DNA of 64,000 bases from Candidatus Latescibacterota bacterium (lineage in GTDB: Bacteria > Latescibacterota > UBA2968 > UBA8231): contig JAJEFJ010000040.1 of assembly GCA_022820485.1 (NCBI GenBank), positions 1 through 64,000 on the forward strand, given 5' to 3'. The notes beneath the pieces were generated by a model. The model made no database searches, was not told where the DNA came from, and saw only the letters and a list, made by a program, of their open reading frames with translations. Position numbers and translations under genes: made by a program. Below, piece after piece: positions 55,879 through 64,000 of this stretch (the first letter of the stretch is position 1; each line of letters starts with the position of its first letter).

Positions 55879-57491
55879 CGCGCGTGAGACTCGGCACGCA
55901 TCTCGCGGATGATGCAGACGCGCAATTGCCCAGGGTATTCGAGTTGTTGTTCGAGCTTGGTGGTGATGTCGTCGGCGAGTTGTTCGGCATACGTGTCATC
56001 TACCACTCCGCTGTCGACCAAGACCCGAACCTCCTTGCCGTTTTGCAGGGCAAAAGCCTGTTTCACACCTACATAGTCGGCTGCGAGTTCCTCAATGTGG
56101 TGCAAGCGGCGAATGAACTCCTCGACTTTTTCTTTGCGGGCCCCCGGGCGGTGGGTGGAGATCTCATTGGCGGATTCGACGAGTACGGCGATGGCCGAAC
56201 GCGAGGGCGCGTGCTTGCTGTGGGTTTCGATGACCTGTACGACTTCGGGGCTCTCGCCGCCCTTGCGGGCTAGCACGGCACCGCTTTGCGCTGGGTCGTT
56301 GCCCAACTCAAAGTCCTGTGCCTTGCCGATGTCGTGCAAGAGACCAGCGCGGCGTGCTAGCACTATATCAAGGTCGAGCATCTCGGCCATCATGCCGGCC
56401 AAAAGCCCGACTTCCTTGCTGTGGACTAACAAGTTTTGTCCGTAGCTGGTGTGGAAGCGGAGCTTGCCCAGTGTTTCCAATAGCGACTCGGGTAAGTCGT
56501 GAATGCCGAGGTCAAAGGCGGCTTTGGAACCGGACTCGCGGATCATCTCCTCGACGGTACTGCGGGCCTTGTCATACACTTCCTCAATGCGCCCAGGGTG
56601 GATGCGCCCGTCGCGGATGAGCGTTTCGAGAGTGTGTCTGGCCACTTCGCGGCGCAGTGGATCAAAGCCCGAGAGCATGACCATGCCAGGGGTATCATCG
56701 ACGATGACTTCGACGCCGGTGATCATTTCAAAGGAGCGGATATTGCGCCCGTCGCGACCGATGATGCGCCCCTTCATGTCGTCAAAGGGGATGGACACGA
56801 CCGAAAGCGTACTCTCGACGGTCAGTTCTCCGGCGAAGCGCTGGATGGCGCGGGTGATGATTTCCTTGGCCTCTAGGTTAGCCGTGGCAACCGCAGTGTC
56901 CTTGATCTCGCGGACCTTGCGAGCGGCCACTCGGCGCGCGCCTCTCTCTAGCTGATCAAAGAGTATGCGCCGGGCTTCTTGCTGGCTGATGCCAGCTAAT
57001 TCTTCTAGTCGCCGACTCTGCTCTCGGACGAGGTCTTGGGCTTGGACCTCGTCCGCAGCTATGGCTGCCTCGCGGCGGTCGAGGTCCTGCTCGGTCTTGA
57101 GTTGTTCGCGCTCTTTGCTCGTGAGCAGGTCTATTTTGCGCTCTAGTTGCTGTTCGCGCTCTAGCAGCTTGGCCGCCAGATCGCGCAACGAGCGCCGCTG
57201 TGTCTCTTGCTCCTTTTCCAGCGGGGCCCGCTCGTGGTGCCATTCATCCCTTGCTTCGAGCAAGGCATTTTTTTTCACAACCTCGGCTTCTTGGCGGGCG
57301 CGGGCGACGATCTGCTCGGCGGTGGCTTGAGTGCTGTGCAATTTGCTGTTGCGCAGTCGCTCACTCCCTAGCCAGCCGAGGAGACAGCCGGCAAAAAAGG
57401 CGACGGCAGAACAGATTAGGACTATGTAGTCAAACCCATTAAACAAGGGTATCTCTTTCTTATCCTCATCGGTCCCGACGCCTTCGGGCAT
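55875..57491 (-). CDS. rny: Ribonuclease Y
   Basis: The 538-residue enzyme is of usual length. It has an N-terminal membrane anchor (about 19-41, FDYIVLICSAVAFFAGCLLG), a long charged coiled coil (45-210) and a KH domain with RIIGRDGRNIRSFE near 245. The HD domain carries LLHDIGKA near 390. As an endoribonuclease at the membrane it starts turnover of many messages. The gene begins 38 bases after zapA and ends overlapping ymdB. Confidence 0.97.
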   Translation of the reverse strand: MPEGVGTDEDKKEIPLFNGFDYIVLICSAVAFFAGCLLGWLGSERLRNSKLHSTQATAEQIVARARQEAEVVKKNALLEARDEWHHERAPLEKEQETQRRSLRDLAAKLLEREQQLERKIDLLTSKEREQLKTEQDLDRREAAIAADEVQAQDLVREQSRRLEELAGISQQEARRILFDQLERGARRVAARKVREIKDTAVATANLEAKEIITRAIQRFAGELTVESTLSVVSIPFDDMKGRIIGRDGRNIRSFEMITGVEVIVDDTPGMVMLSGFDPLRREVARHTLETLIRDGRIHPGRIEEVYDKARSTVEEMIRESGSKAAFDLGIHDLPESLLETLGKLRFHTSYGQNLLVHSKEVGLLAGMMAEMLDLDIVLARRAGLLHDIGKAQDFELGNDPAQSGAVLARKGGESPEVVQVIETHSKHAPSRSAIAVLVESANEISTHRPGARKEKVEEFIRRLHHIEELAADYVGVKQAFALQNGKEVRVLVDSGVVDDTYAEQLADDITTKLEQQLEYPGQLRVCIIREMRAESHAR

Positions 57492-57529
57492 CGGGCCAGA
57501 GTACAGGATGGAACCCGGCTCGGGATACT

Positions 57530-57844
57530 TCAGCTATCGGAACGGGGGACTTCTACTTCGGCGAAAAGGTGCCCAAGCGAGGTGGCGAGCTGAGAAGTCC
57601 GCTGGGCTATATCGGCTTCAGCGGAAGCGTAGTCCTCTCGCAGGGAGAGGAGTTCCTCCACTAAGCTCAGACTGGCCAAGATGGCCACTTGGAGTGGATT
57701 ACCGCTCTGGAGCTCGTGCTTGACTTCGTGCATGCGCTCGTTCACCATCTCGGCGAGCTTTTGCACGTGTTCGGCAGAGTGATCTTCGTCGACTCCTAGG
57801 GTATAGTGCTTGTCGAATATTTTGACCACTACTTGGGACGACAT
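57530..57844 (-). CDS. zapA: Cell-division protein ZapA
   Basis: The 104-residue protein has the ZapA pattern: VVVKIFDKHYTLGVDEDHSAEHVQKLAEMVNERM, then a C-terminal helix (ILASLSLVEELLSLREDY) forming a coiled coil. ZapA bundles FtsZ filaments at the division site. The neighbouring 106-residue coiled-coil protein may be its partner. There is no 6S RNA recognisable in the 38-base gap downstream. Confidence 0.9.
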   Translation of the reverse strand: MSSQVVVKIFDKHYTLGVDEDHSAEHVQKLAEMVNERMHEVKHELQSGNPLQVAILASLSLVEELLSLREDYASAEADIAQRTSQLATSLGHLFAEVEVPRSDS

Positions 57845-57873
57845 ACTAGACCCCTTTCTCAGATGTCTTTGTC

Positions 57874-58194
57874 TTATTTAGCCTCTGTGTGGGCTACTTC
57901 GGTCTGCTCAAGGTGTTCGTTTTTGCTGCTGAAGGCACCATCCAAGCGGCTGAGGAGCTGTTCGATGCGTCCCTTTACCGCTTCTTTGTCCTTTTTGATC
58001 TGTTCGTTTTCACTGCTGACGACACTGATTTTTGCCTCAAGGCTCTGGATGTCTGCCTCCAAGGTGTCGTTTTTTTCTTTGAGGCTCTGGAGCTGTCCAT
58101 TCAGTTCGTCGTTTTCCTTGCGCAGCGTTTCAAGTGTTCCTGTCAGGCGGTTAATGTACTGCTCAAGTCGCTCAAAATTTTCGTTTACATCCAT
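57874..58194 (-). CDS. ZapB-like coiled-coil protein
   Basis: A 106-residue protein that is one long heptad-patterned coiled coil (FERLEQYINRLTGTLETLRK, then repeated L-x-x-x-N/K-x-x-L units to about residue 90). Size, fold and location directly before zapA fit ZapB-type division proteins. Coiled coils are poorly specific, so the name is tentative. It follows pheT by 32 bases on the same strand. Confidence 0.65.
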   Translation of the reverse strand: MDVNENFERLEQYINRLTGTLETLRKENDELNGQLQSLKEKNDTLEADIQSLEAKISVVSSENEQIKKDKEAVKGRIEQLLSRLDGAFSSKNEHLEQTEVAHTEAK

Positions 58195-58226
58195 TGGGGT
58201 GCCTGTACTCCTGATTGAGGTTGGAA

Positions 58227-60605
58227 TTAGCGCAAGCGAGCGCCGAACCGCGCTTTGAGACGCTTGAGCATCGCGGAGATCGCCGCGTCGGCCTGAGCGT
58301 CCTGCAACGTCTGTTCGCGGTCGCGCAGACGGATGGCGAACGCCACGCTCTTGTGGCCTGTTGCTATTTGATCCCCTTGATAGAGGTCAAAAACCTCGAT
58401 GGATTCGACGAGGTGGGGCACACTATCTCGCATGGTGGCGATAAGTTCGGCGGTTGCAGTGTCTGCGCGTACGACTATGGCCAAGTCGCGCTCGATCGGC
58501 GGAAACTTGGGAAGCGCGGTAAACGAGCGCTCCCGACCATGCCAATGGCGTACTAGCGCGGTAAACGATATTTCAAAAATATGTACTTGGCGCTCTAAAT
58601 CAAATGCCGCGCATAAGTCGGTCGAAGCTTGGCCCAGCCAGCCGAGCGGCTGGCCATCGACGGAAACGCAGGCCGCGTGTCCCGACCGGCATTCGGGACG
58701 GTCGGCGGAGGTGAACCGCAAGTCCCCCTCGCCCACTAGCGCTTCGAGCAAGCCCTTGAGGTCAAAAAAGTCGGCCTCGCGGGCGTCGGCTTGGTAGGGA
58801 GAAGCTGATACGCGGCCCGACCACAGGGCTGCAAGGTGCCAGTTTTCCTCGGGCCTTGCGCCCTTTTCGGCCGCGGCGACAAAGCACTTGCCCAACTCGA
58901 AAATGGCCACTCCTGCGGCCCGCTGGTTGAAGTTGCGACGCGCGACGTCTAATAGGCTTGGCACCAAGGTGGTGCGCAAGGCGTCTTGGGTCTCGGTCGG
59001 CGGGTTGGCCAAGCGGGCAGCACGGCCTGCGGCTTCGACTAATTCGAGCCAGCGGGATTCGACGATCGTATTGCTGACGACTTCGTCTAAACCCAAGCCC
59101 AGGAGTCGTTGCCGAGCGACCTGCCTAAAGGTGAACTCGGGGTCGCGCCGGGTGATCCAAGGCCCAGATGCCTCTTGGCGGCCCTCAATGCGGTCGAAGC
59201 CGTAGATGCGACCAACTTCCTCGATGAGGTCGGCTGGGCGCGTCAGATCGGGACGGAAGCTCGGGGCCGTTACCACGAGGGGCTGGCCCGATTCGACCCG
59301 GCAGCCGAGGCGTTCGAGAGTCTGGGCGATGGCAGCGGAGTCTAACTCCGTAGCCAAGAGTTGGTTAGTGCGCTCAACGCAGAGTGGAATTTGGCGGCGT
59401 TGGCCGGGGCGGGGGTACACGTCTAGAGGAGTTGGGGCGACCGTGCCGCTGGCTAGTTTGGCGATTAGGTGGGCGGCGCGGTCAATGGCTCGCACCGGGG
59501 CGTCCCAATCGGCACCGCGCTCAAAGCGCGTGGCTGCCTCAGTGAAAAGCCCTAGCCGAGACCGGGCTAGCCGCACCCGCGATGGTGCGAAATACGCGCT
59601 TTCGAGCAGGATGTCCGTGGTGTCCGTCGATACCTCGGAATGAGCCCCCCCCATGACCCCGGCTAGTGCTTGAGGCCGCGTTCCATCGGCGATGACCAGC
59701 ATCTCTTCGTCGAGCTGACATAGGGTGCCGTCGAGGGTTTCCAAGGTCTCACTGGAACGCGCCCGGCGGACGATGATGCGCCGCTGGTCCAGTGCATGTA
59801 GGTCGAAGGCGTGCAGGGGATGCCCCAATTCCAGCAGCACGTAGTTGGTTATATCGACGATGTTGTTAATCGGGCGCTGACCCACGGCTTGCAGTCGGCG
59901 CTGAAGCCACTCGGGCGAGGGGCCAACCTCGACGCCGCGCACGACACGGCCGGCGTAGCGCGGGCAATCATCTGGTGCCTCGATGTCGATCCGCACGTCT
60001 TCTGCGGTGGCCGGTCCGCTTTCGGGCACTTGTATGTTGGGAAAACGGAGGGAGTTGCCGGTGAGCGCATGAACCTCGCGGGCAATGCCCAAGAGGCTCA
60101 GACAGTCCGGGCGATTGGGCGTAACTTCAAAGTCGATGACCACGTCGCCGAGTCCAGTGGCCGCGGCAAAGGGGATGCCGACCGGGAGGCTCTCGTCGAG
60201 TACGACAATGCCGTCGTGGTTATCGCCCAGCCCGAGTTCGTCTTCGGCACAGAGCATACCCTCGGATGCGACGCCGCGGATTTTGGCTTTTTTGATCTGC
60301 ATACCTCCAGGCAGCGTGGTGCCGGGCAGGGCGACGGCGACGGTTTGCCCAGCCGCAACATTGGGTGCTCCGCAGACGATGGTGTTGACTCCGGTCCCCA
60401 CATCGACTTGGCAGACGGTCAGGCGGTCGGCGTTTTCGTGTGGGCAACAGGTGTTGACGCGGCCGATGACGACGCCCTCGTAGCGCGCACCGAGATCCTC
60501 GACGCCTTCGAACTCCAAGCCCGCCATGGTCAGGCGGTCGACTAGCTCGGGCCAATCCCAAGCGAAGTCCACGTATTCCTTGAGCCAGTTGTAAGTGATT
60601 TTCAT
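58227..60605 (-). CDS. pheT: Phenylalanyl-tRNA synthetase beta subunit
   Basis: The 792-residue protein has the standard domain series. It starts [14 protein letters not shown], with an EMAP/OB tRNA-binding domain at about 40-150 ([26 protein letters not shown]). The B3/4 editing domain, B5 ([11 protein letters not shown]) and the catalytic-like core follow, ending with the C-terminal anticodon-binding FDX-ACB domain ([22 protein letters not shown]). With PheS it charges tRNA-Phe. It lies 18 bases after pheS. Confidence 0.97.
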   Translation of the reverse strand: MKITYNWLKEYVDFAWDWPELVDRLTMAGLEFEGVEDLGARYEGVVIGRVNTCCPHENADRLTVCQVDVGTGVNTIVCGAPNVAAGQTVAVALPGTTLPGGMQIKKAKIRGVASEGMLCAEDELGLGDNHDGIVVLDESLPVGIPFAAATGLGDVVIDFEVTPNRPDCLSLLGIAREVHALTGNSLRFPNIQVPESGPATAEDVRIDIEAPDDCPRYAGRVVRGVEVGPSPEWLQRRLQAVGQRPINNIVDITNYVLLELGHPLHAFDLHALDQRRIIVRRARSSETLETLDGTLCQLDEEMLVIADGTRPQALAGVMGGAHSEVSTDTTDILLESAYFAPSRVRLARSRLGLFTEAATRFERGADWDAPVRAIDRAAHLIAKLASGTVAPTPLDVYPRPGQRRQIPLCVERTNQLLATELDSAAIAQTLERLGCRVESGQPLVVTAPSFRPDLTRPADLIEEVGRIYGFDRIEGRQEASGPWITRRDPEFTFRQVARQRLLGLGLDEVVSNTIVESRWLELVEAAGRAARLANPPTETQDALRTTLVPSLLDVARRNFNQRAAGVAIFELGKCFVAAAEKGARPEENWHLAALWSGRVSASPYQADAREADFFDLKGLLEALVGEGDLRFTSADRPECRSGHAACVSVDGQPLGWLGQASTDLCAAFDLERQVHIFEISFTALVRHWHGRERSFTALPKFPPIERDLAIVVRADTATAELIATMRDSVPHLVESIEVFDLYQGDQIATGHKSVAFAIRLRDREQTLQDAQADAAISAMLKRLKARFGARLR

Positions 60606-60623
60606 AAGGCGTTGCCGGAAACC

Positions 60624-61634
60624 TCAGAACTGGCGGATGAATCGCAAGTCGTTTTCGAGAAAGCGTCGCACGTCGTCAATGCCGTGCCGGATCATGGCGA
60701 TCCGCTCCAACCCCATGCCGAAGGCGAAGCCCGTGTATTCGTCTGGGTCATAGCCCACCGCGGCAAAGACGGCCGGATCGACCATGCCAGCGCCGGCGAT
60801 TTCGATCCAACCCGTTCCCTTGCAAATAGAGCAATTCGCGAGTTGCCCCTTGCAGATGCAGGTAAAATCGTATTCCACGCTTGGCTCAGTGAAAGGAAAG
60901 AAGTGAGGTCGAAAGCGCACTTGAGTCTCCGCGCCCATAAGCTGGCGTCCCATAGCCTCAATAGTGCCCTTCAAGTCGGCGAAAGAGACCCCGCGATCGA
61001 CGTATAGGCCCTCGATCTGGTGGAAGGCGAAGTGGTGCGTTGCATCGACTGTCTCCTTGCGGTAGCAGCGACCCAAGGAGATGATCCGCACCGGGGGCGG
61101 CGTTTGCTCCATAACGCGGATCTGCACCGTGGAGGTGTGAGTGCGCATGAGGCCACCGCCCGCTAGATAAAAAGTGTCGTGCAGGTCGCGTGCGGGGTGG
61201 TCAGCCGGGGTGTTAAGGGCGTCGAAGTTGTGGTACTCGTCTTCGGCTTCTGGCCCATCGGCCACGTCAAACCCCATGCCTTGGAAGATGCTGATTAATT
61301 CGTCGGTTAGCTGAGACAGGGGGTGGGCACAGCCCAACAGAGGCCGTCGGCCCGGGAGTGTTACGTCGAGGGTAGAAGCGACTTCAGCCGACTGCCGAAG
61401 GGCTAGAGCCTTGTCGTCTAGCGCCTGCTGAATAGCCTGTTGAGCGCGACCGGTGGCCTCCCCTAGCGCTGGTCTTTCGGCAGCAGGCAGGTGGCCGATC
61501 TGCCGTGCGATTTGGCGCAAGCGGCTCTTGCGCCCGAGGTGGTGAACTCGCAGTGCCTCCAGCGCCTTATCGTCTTGGGCGGCCTCGATTTCCGCTACAG
61601 CCACCGACGCCAATTGTCGCACTTCTTCTAACAT
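60624..61634 (-). CDS. pheS: Phenylalanyl-tRNA synthetase alpha subunit
   Basis: The 336-residue protein has an N-terminal coiled coil, then the class II core: HPLSQLTDELISIFQGMGF, EDEYHNFDALNTPADHPARDLHDTFYL (motif 1/2 region), RTHTSTVQIRVME, and the motif 3-type FGMGLERIAMIRHGIDDVRRF near the end. It is the catalytic partner of PheT. A terminator-like hairpin precedes it, so its expression is probably set by read-through from the ribosomal genes. Confidence 0.97.
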   Translation of the reverse strand: MLEEVRQLASVAVAEIEAAQDDKALEALRVHHLGRKSRLRQIARQIGHLPAAERPALGEATGRAQQAIQQALDDKALALRQSAEVASTLDVTLPGRRPLLGCAHPLSQLTDELISIFQGMGFDVADGPEAEDEYHNFDALNTPADHPARDLHDTFYLAGGGLMRTHTSTVQIRVMEQTPPPVRIISLGRCYRKETVDATHHFAFHQIEGLYVDRGVSFADLKGTIEAMGRQLMGAETQVRFRPHFFPFTEPSVEYDFTCICKGQLANCSICKGTGWIEIAGAGMVDPAVFAAVGYDPDEYTGFAFGMGLERIAMIRHGIDDVRRFLENDLRFIRQF

Positions 61635-61651
61635 ATAGACCTACATAGAAC

Positions 61652-61684
61652 AAAAAGGGCCCAGCGCGGATCGCCGGCCCCTTT
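61652..61684 (-). terminator. Terminator or attenuator between rplT and pheS
   Basis: On the minus strand AAAGGGGCC (61684-61676) pairs with GGGCCCTTT (61662-61654), with one mismatch across a 13-base loop. TTTTTG follows. It lies 20 bases after the rplT stop and 18 before pheS. It would end most rpmI-rplT transcripts and may attenuate pheST; I could not find a clear competing antiterminator. Confidence 0.75.
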
Positions 61685-61703
61685 CTGTCAGATAAGTGTA
61701 AGT

Positions 61704-62057
61704 TTAGACGTGGGGCCGGGCTTGTTCGACTACTGCGGTAAAGGCGGCCGGATCGCGCACGGCTAGATCAGCCAAGACCTTGCGGTTGATTGCAACACCG
61801 GCTTGACTCAACCCGTGGACGAGCTGGCTATAAGACATGCCATTGCGGCGGGCGGCGGCATTGATGCGGACAATCCAGAGGCGGCGGAAATCCCGCTTGC
61901 GCTGACGCCGATCGCGGTAGGCGTAGACTTGAGCGCGGTCAACAGCTTCCCTAGCAGTGCGGAAGAGGCGGCTGCGCGCCCCCCAATAACCCTTGGATTG
62001 TTTGAGAACCTTCTTTTTGCGCTTTTTGGTGGCTACGGCGTGATTTACCCGTGGCAT
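61704..62057 (-). CDS. rplT: 50S ribosomal protein L20
   Basis: The 117-residue protein matches L20 throughout: [58 protein letters not shown], and [12 protein letters not shown]. It binds 23S rRNA early in large-subunit assembly. It lies 23 bases after rpmI. In many bacteria L20 represses its own operon; the leader here is too short to show a known binding site. Confidence 0.98.
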   Translation of the reverse strand: MPRVNHAVATKKRKKKVLKQSKGYWGARSRLFRTAREAVDRAQVYAYRDRRQRKRDFRRLWIVRINAAARRNGMSYSQLVHGLSQAGVAINRKVLADLAVRDPAAFTAVVEQARPHV

Positions 62058-62080
62058 GAATTATTCTCCGTTAAACTCGC

Positions 62081-62278
62081 TTACTTGAGGTTCAGGGCAC
62101 GGCGCACATTGGCTAGGTCTGCGGACGAGACCGAACTATTTTTGCGGAAAGCCCGTTTGCGCTTGGTCGAACGGCCGCCCAAAAGGTGCGTGGCATAGGC
62201 ATTGCGCCGCTTCAGGCTGCCCGATCCGCGCTGCTTGATGCGCTTGGCCGAGGATTTATGCGTTTTGATTTTGGGCAT
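62081..62278 (-). CDS. rpmI: 50S ribosomal protein L35
   Basis: A 65-residue basic protein beginning MPKIKTHKSSAKRIKQRGSG, with RRNAYATHLLGGRSTKRKRAF, as in L35. AAAGGGACTACC precedes the ATG. Unusually, infC, which stands directly upstream in most bacteria, is absent; a promoter-like site lies in its place. Confidence 0.98.
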   Translation of the reverse strand: MPKIKTHKSSAKRIKQRGSGSLKRRNAYATHLLGGRSTKRKRAFRKNSSVSSADLANVRRALNLK

Positions 62279-62312
62279 GGTAGTCCCTTTGTCTTAAAGG
62301 CAGAAAAAGACA

Positions 62313-62341
62313 AAAATAGACCATGACATAGGGGCTGTCAA
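62313..62341 (-). promoter_or_regulatory. Predicted promoter of rpmI-rplT and the housekeeping run
   Basis: TTGACA (62341-62336), a perfect -35, with TATTTT (62318-62313) 17 bases on. The transcript would start about 27 bases before the rpmI ATG. Confidence 0.65.
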
Positions 62342-62435
62342 GGAAGCGCAGTCCGCCCTTCAGGCGGTAAATTTCGGCGGAAAAATTCGCGGTCCCGTCT
62401 AAACGCTAGAGCGCGGTCAGTGGGAGTGTCGGCGA

Positions 62436-62699
62436 TTAGGCGGCGGCCTGCGATCTACACTTTTCGATCCGTTCCCGTACTTGGGGACGGATAAAGACCG
62501 CATCGAGAGGAAGCCGCGCAAGAGCACGGCATAACACATGCACCCGGGCTTCAGTATCGAGTTCGCGATTGACGATCAAGTAGGATCTACCGCCATATCG
62601 GCAAAGCCCACCTTGGCCTTCAAAGTCGTCGTAGCGCACCTCAATGTCCAGCTCTGCGGCGAGGGTTTCAAGTTCCTGTAGGAGAATGGTGGCATCCAT
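62436..62699 (-). CDS. Small protein of unknown function
   Basis: About 87 residues from ATG 62699 (MDATILLQELETLAAELDIEV); the frame opens at 62735 but the extra residues are unlikely. It has a compact mixed fold: a first helix, a strand pair with YDDFEGQGGLCRYGGRSYLIV, then a helix (ARVHVLCRALARLPLDAVFI). I do not recognise the family by name, though the glycine-rich centre and length look like a conserved small protein. No signal peptide. It is followed by a small GC hairpin (62353-62367) without a T-run. Confidence 0.65.
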   Translation of the reverse strand: MDATILLQELETLAAELDIEVRYDDFEGQGGLCRYGGRSYLIVNRELDTEARVHVLCRALARLPLDAVFIRPQVRERIEKCRSQAAA

Positions 62700-62766
62700 T
62701 AAAAAATAATAGAACCGCAGGCCGCCGCTAGGCAAGGAATTATTGGGAGCCGAGTGGCGGATTGTT

Positions 62767-62794
62767 ATTATATCCCCATCTCAGAGCGCGTCCA
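62767..62794 (-). promoter_or_regulatory. Predicted promoter of the small unknown gene
   Basis: TGGACG (62794-62789), 16 bases, TATAAT (62772-62767), reading toward the gene at 62436-62699. The leader would be about 60 bases. It overlaps the upstream region of surE, so the two divergent genes share this control region. Confidence 0.4.
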
Positions 62795-62813
62795 TAGCGA
62801 AGGAAAACCAACT

Positions 62814-63641
62814 GTGACCGCTGCAAAACCCAAAGTATTGGTGACAAACGACGACGGTGCTGATTCGCCTCTTTTAGTGCCTTTGCTGCGGGAGCTATCC
62901 GAGTTGGCCGAGCTATGCGCGGTCGTGCCGGCTGCGGAATGCAGTTGGACCAGTAAGAGTATGAGCCGCTTTGAGCGGTTGGTGCTGGCCGAGATTGAAT
63001 GCGGCGGCTTTCCCATCCAGACGCTGACCGGCAAGCCGGCCGACTGCGCCCATATCGGCATCCACAATCTCTGTCCCGCAAAGCCGGCTCTAGTCATTTC
63101 CGGCATCAATATGGGCGTCAACTCCGGTCTCGCTTTCACGCTGAGTTCCGGCACCATAGGGGCGGCTGTAGAAGGCTTTCTCGCCGGGGTGCCATCCGCA
63201 GCCTTTTCGCTGGAGTTGCCCGAACCGGCTTTCGCGCTCTGGCGGCGATGTCGGCAGCTCGATCCCGCGCTCGATGCGCTGGTCGCGGCGGCGGCGGCTG
63301 TCACCGCGGACATCGCCGCCGAGATCTTGCGCGGGGGGTTGCCGGCTGGTGCCGACATGATCGCAGTGAACATGCCCGCTAGTACCAAGCGAGAATCTCC
63401 GAGGTGCCTGACGGGTTTGGCGAAGACGAGCTATGGTCCGCTATTCGCTCGGCGTGAAGACGAGCCGCACTTCGCATACCATAGCTGTCAGTTGCAGTTG
63501 ATTGGCGATGGAGCTAACAGCGATGTGGGAGCCTTGGCGTGCGGCGCAGTCGCGATTACGCCGCTGCGCTATTCGCTTGATGCTCCGATAAGCTCGCTTG
63601 ATCGCCAGCGCTTTGAGTGCGGTGGAGGTGGTCATGGTTAA
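62814..63641 (+). CDS. surE: 5'/3'-nucleotidase SurE-like
   Basis: About 275 residues from GTG 62814, which has AAGGA upstream; a GTG at 62754 is less likely. Motifs of SurE are present: VLVTNDDGADSPLL (metal-binding Asp pair), AECSWTSKSMS (with the conserved Ser), PADCAHIGIHNL, VISGINMGVNSGLAFTLSSGTIGAAVEGFLAGVPSAAFS. The enzyme removes phosphate from nucleoside monophosphates. The usual DDGxxAPG loop reads DDGADSPLL here. It overlaps the following gene by eight bases. Confidence 0.9.
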   Translation: MTAAKPKVLVTNDDGADSPLLVPLLRELSELAELCAVVPAAECSWTSKSMSRFERLVLAEIECGGFPIQTLTGKPADCAHIGIHNLCPAKPALVISGINMGVNSGLAFTLSSGTIGAAVEGFLAGVPSAAFSLELPEPAFALWRRCRQLDPALDALVAAAAAVTADIAAEILRGGLPAGADMIAVNMPASTKRESPRCLTGLAKTSYGPLFARREDEPHFAYHSCQLQLIGDGANSDVGALACGAVAITPLRYSLDAPISSLDRQRFECGGGGHG

Positions 63642-64000
63642 GCGACTTCTCAACTATAGCTGTATCGGCGTCCTATTGTTCGCAAAGAGCGCATGGGGCG
63701 AAGGCGAAGGCCGCGTCGATTCCACTAAAAGCCAGTCTTCGTCTCCGCTGCTGACCAAAGTCTCGCAGGTGGCGACCCAGCAGACCGTAGAAGCCGTGCG
63801 CTGGATGGCAAAGCGACGCCAGTTTACCCTGCGGGGCATTCCCTATGGCGTCACCGGCCTGCCGCTCGCTTATCTCAGCCCTAACACGGGCTGGAATTGG
63901 GGTGCGCGCGTCCACTGGGCTGACTACCGGCGGCAGCCCTATCTCTACAAGCTGACGTTGCACGTCCAGCAGTCTTCTGAGGGCAAACTAAAAAATCGCG
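63634..64000 (+). CDS. Probable outer-membrane beta-barrel protein (surface-antigen/BamA-like), 3' end beyond window
   Basis: The frame starts at ATG 63634 with GGAGG five bases before it, inside the end of surE, and runs to the window edge (122 codons seen). It begins MVKRLLNYSCIGVLLFAKSAWG, a signal peptide. The segment GIPYGVTGLPLAYLSPNTGW followed by NWGARVHWADYRRQPYLYKL resembles the opening of surface-antigen (D15/BamA-like, DUF5982-type) barrels, in which a P-x-x-Y/F-x-P-x-T-x-W/F motif precedes the first strands. The assignment is tentative because most of the protein is missing. Confidence 0.55.
   Translation, partial: MVKRLLNYSCIGVLLFAKSAWGEGEGRVDSTKSQSSSPLLTKVSQVATQQTVEAVRWMAKRRQFTLRGIPYGVTGLPLAYLSPNTGWNWGARVHWADYRRQPYLYKLTLHVQQSSEGKLKNR

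Noticed and set aside
62353..62367. CCGCC/GGCGG hairpin as terminator of the small gene at 62436-62699
   Set aside because: There is no T-run after the stem, and it lies just upstream of the rpmI promoter. I do not call it a terminator.

Overview
The window looks like a chromosomal segment from an uncultured, Gram-negative-type bacterium. It encodes a TonB-dependent receptor, several outer-membrane beta-barrels, PpiC-type periplasmic chaperones and lipoproteins. Phytanoyl-CoA dioxygenase-like enzymes, CRTAC1/ASPIC-UnbV propeller proteins, a DUF6785-like membrane protein and secreted proteins with a FlgD/CHU_C-like C-terminal domain recall marine or sponge-associated lineages such as Latescibacterota or Poribacteria. 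That placement is inference from gene content only. Start codons are often GTG or TTG. Several promoter-like sites follow TTGAC(A/G)-N17-TAT(T/G)xT.

Layout. 1-3.4 kb (minus): a secreted M6-like metalloprotease cut by the window edge, preceded in the same transcription unit by a short paralogue made only of its N-terminal region. 3.7-10.6 kb (minus): CNT nucleoside transporter, P-loop ATPase, NAD-dependent epimerase, TonB-dependent receptor and MFS exporter. 11-17.3 kb: DegT aminotransferase, a convergent folE2, then a plus-strand operon of HpcH/HpaI aldolase, M19-like protein, PhyH-like dioxygenase and an unknown protein. 17.4-22.5 kb: membrane-anchored spermidine-synthase-like protein, DUF6785-like membrane protein, SUMF1-like protein. 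22.7-24.4 kb (plus): a CRTAC1 protein.

24.4-42.1 kb is a nine-gene minus-strand block. In transcription order it holds a TPR-plus-propeller lipoprotein, a TPR protein, a CRTAC1 protein, a CBM9-like secreted protein, three paralogous secreted proteins sharing a FTPNGD-type C-terminal domain, a 903-residue predicted beta-barrel and a double-PpiC lipoprotein. It reads as an envelope or surface-display system and is the best candidate here for something undescribed.

42.2-47.5 kb is another catabolic island: Gfo/Idh/MocA oxidoreductase, amidohydrolase, a canonical PhyH dioxygenase, an unknown 606-residue protein and a CBM9-like protein. 47.6-51.3 kb encodes a 1156-residue metalloprotease-propeller-barrel fusion and an overlapping 49-codon ORF. 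51.3-62.3 kb is a long minus-strand housekeeping run: rpmI-rplT-(attenuator)-pheS-pheT-zapB-like-zapA-rny-ymdB-xseA-xseB-recN-pgsA. The window ends with surE coupled to an outer-membrane protein gene cut by the edge. I saw no tRNA, rRNA, CRISPR array or insertion sequence.
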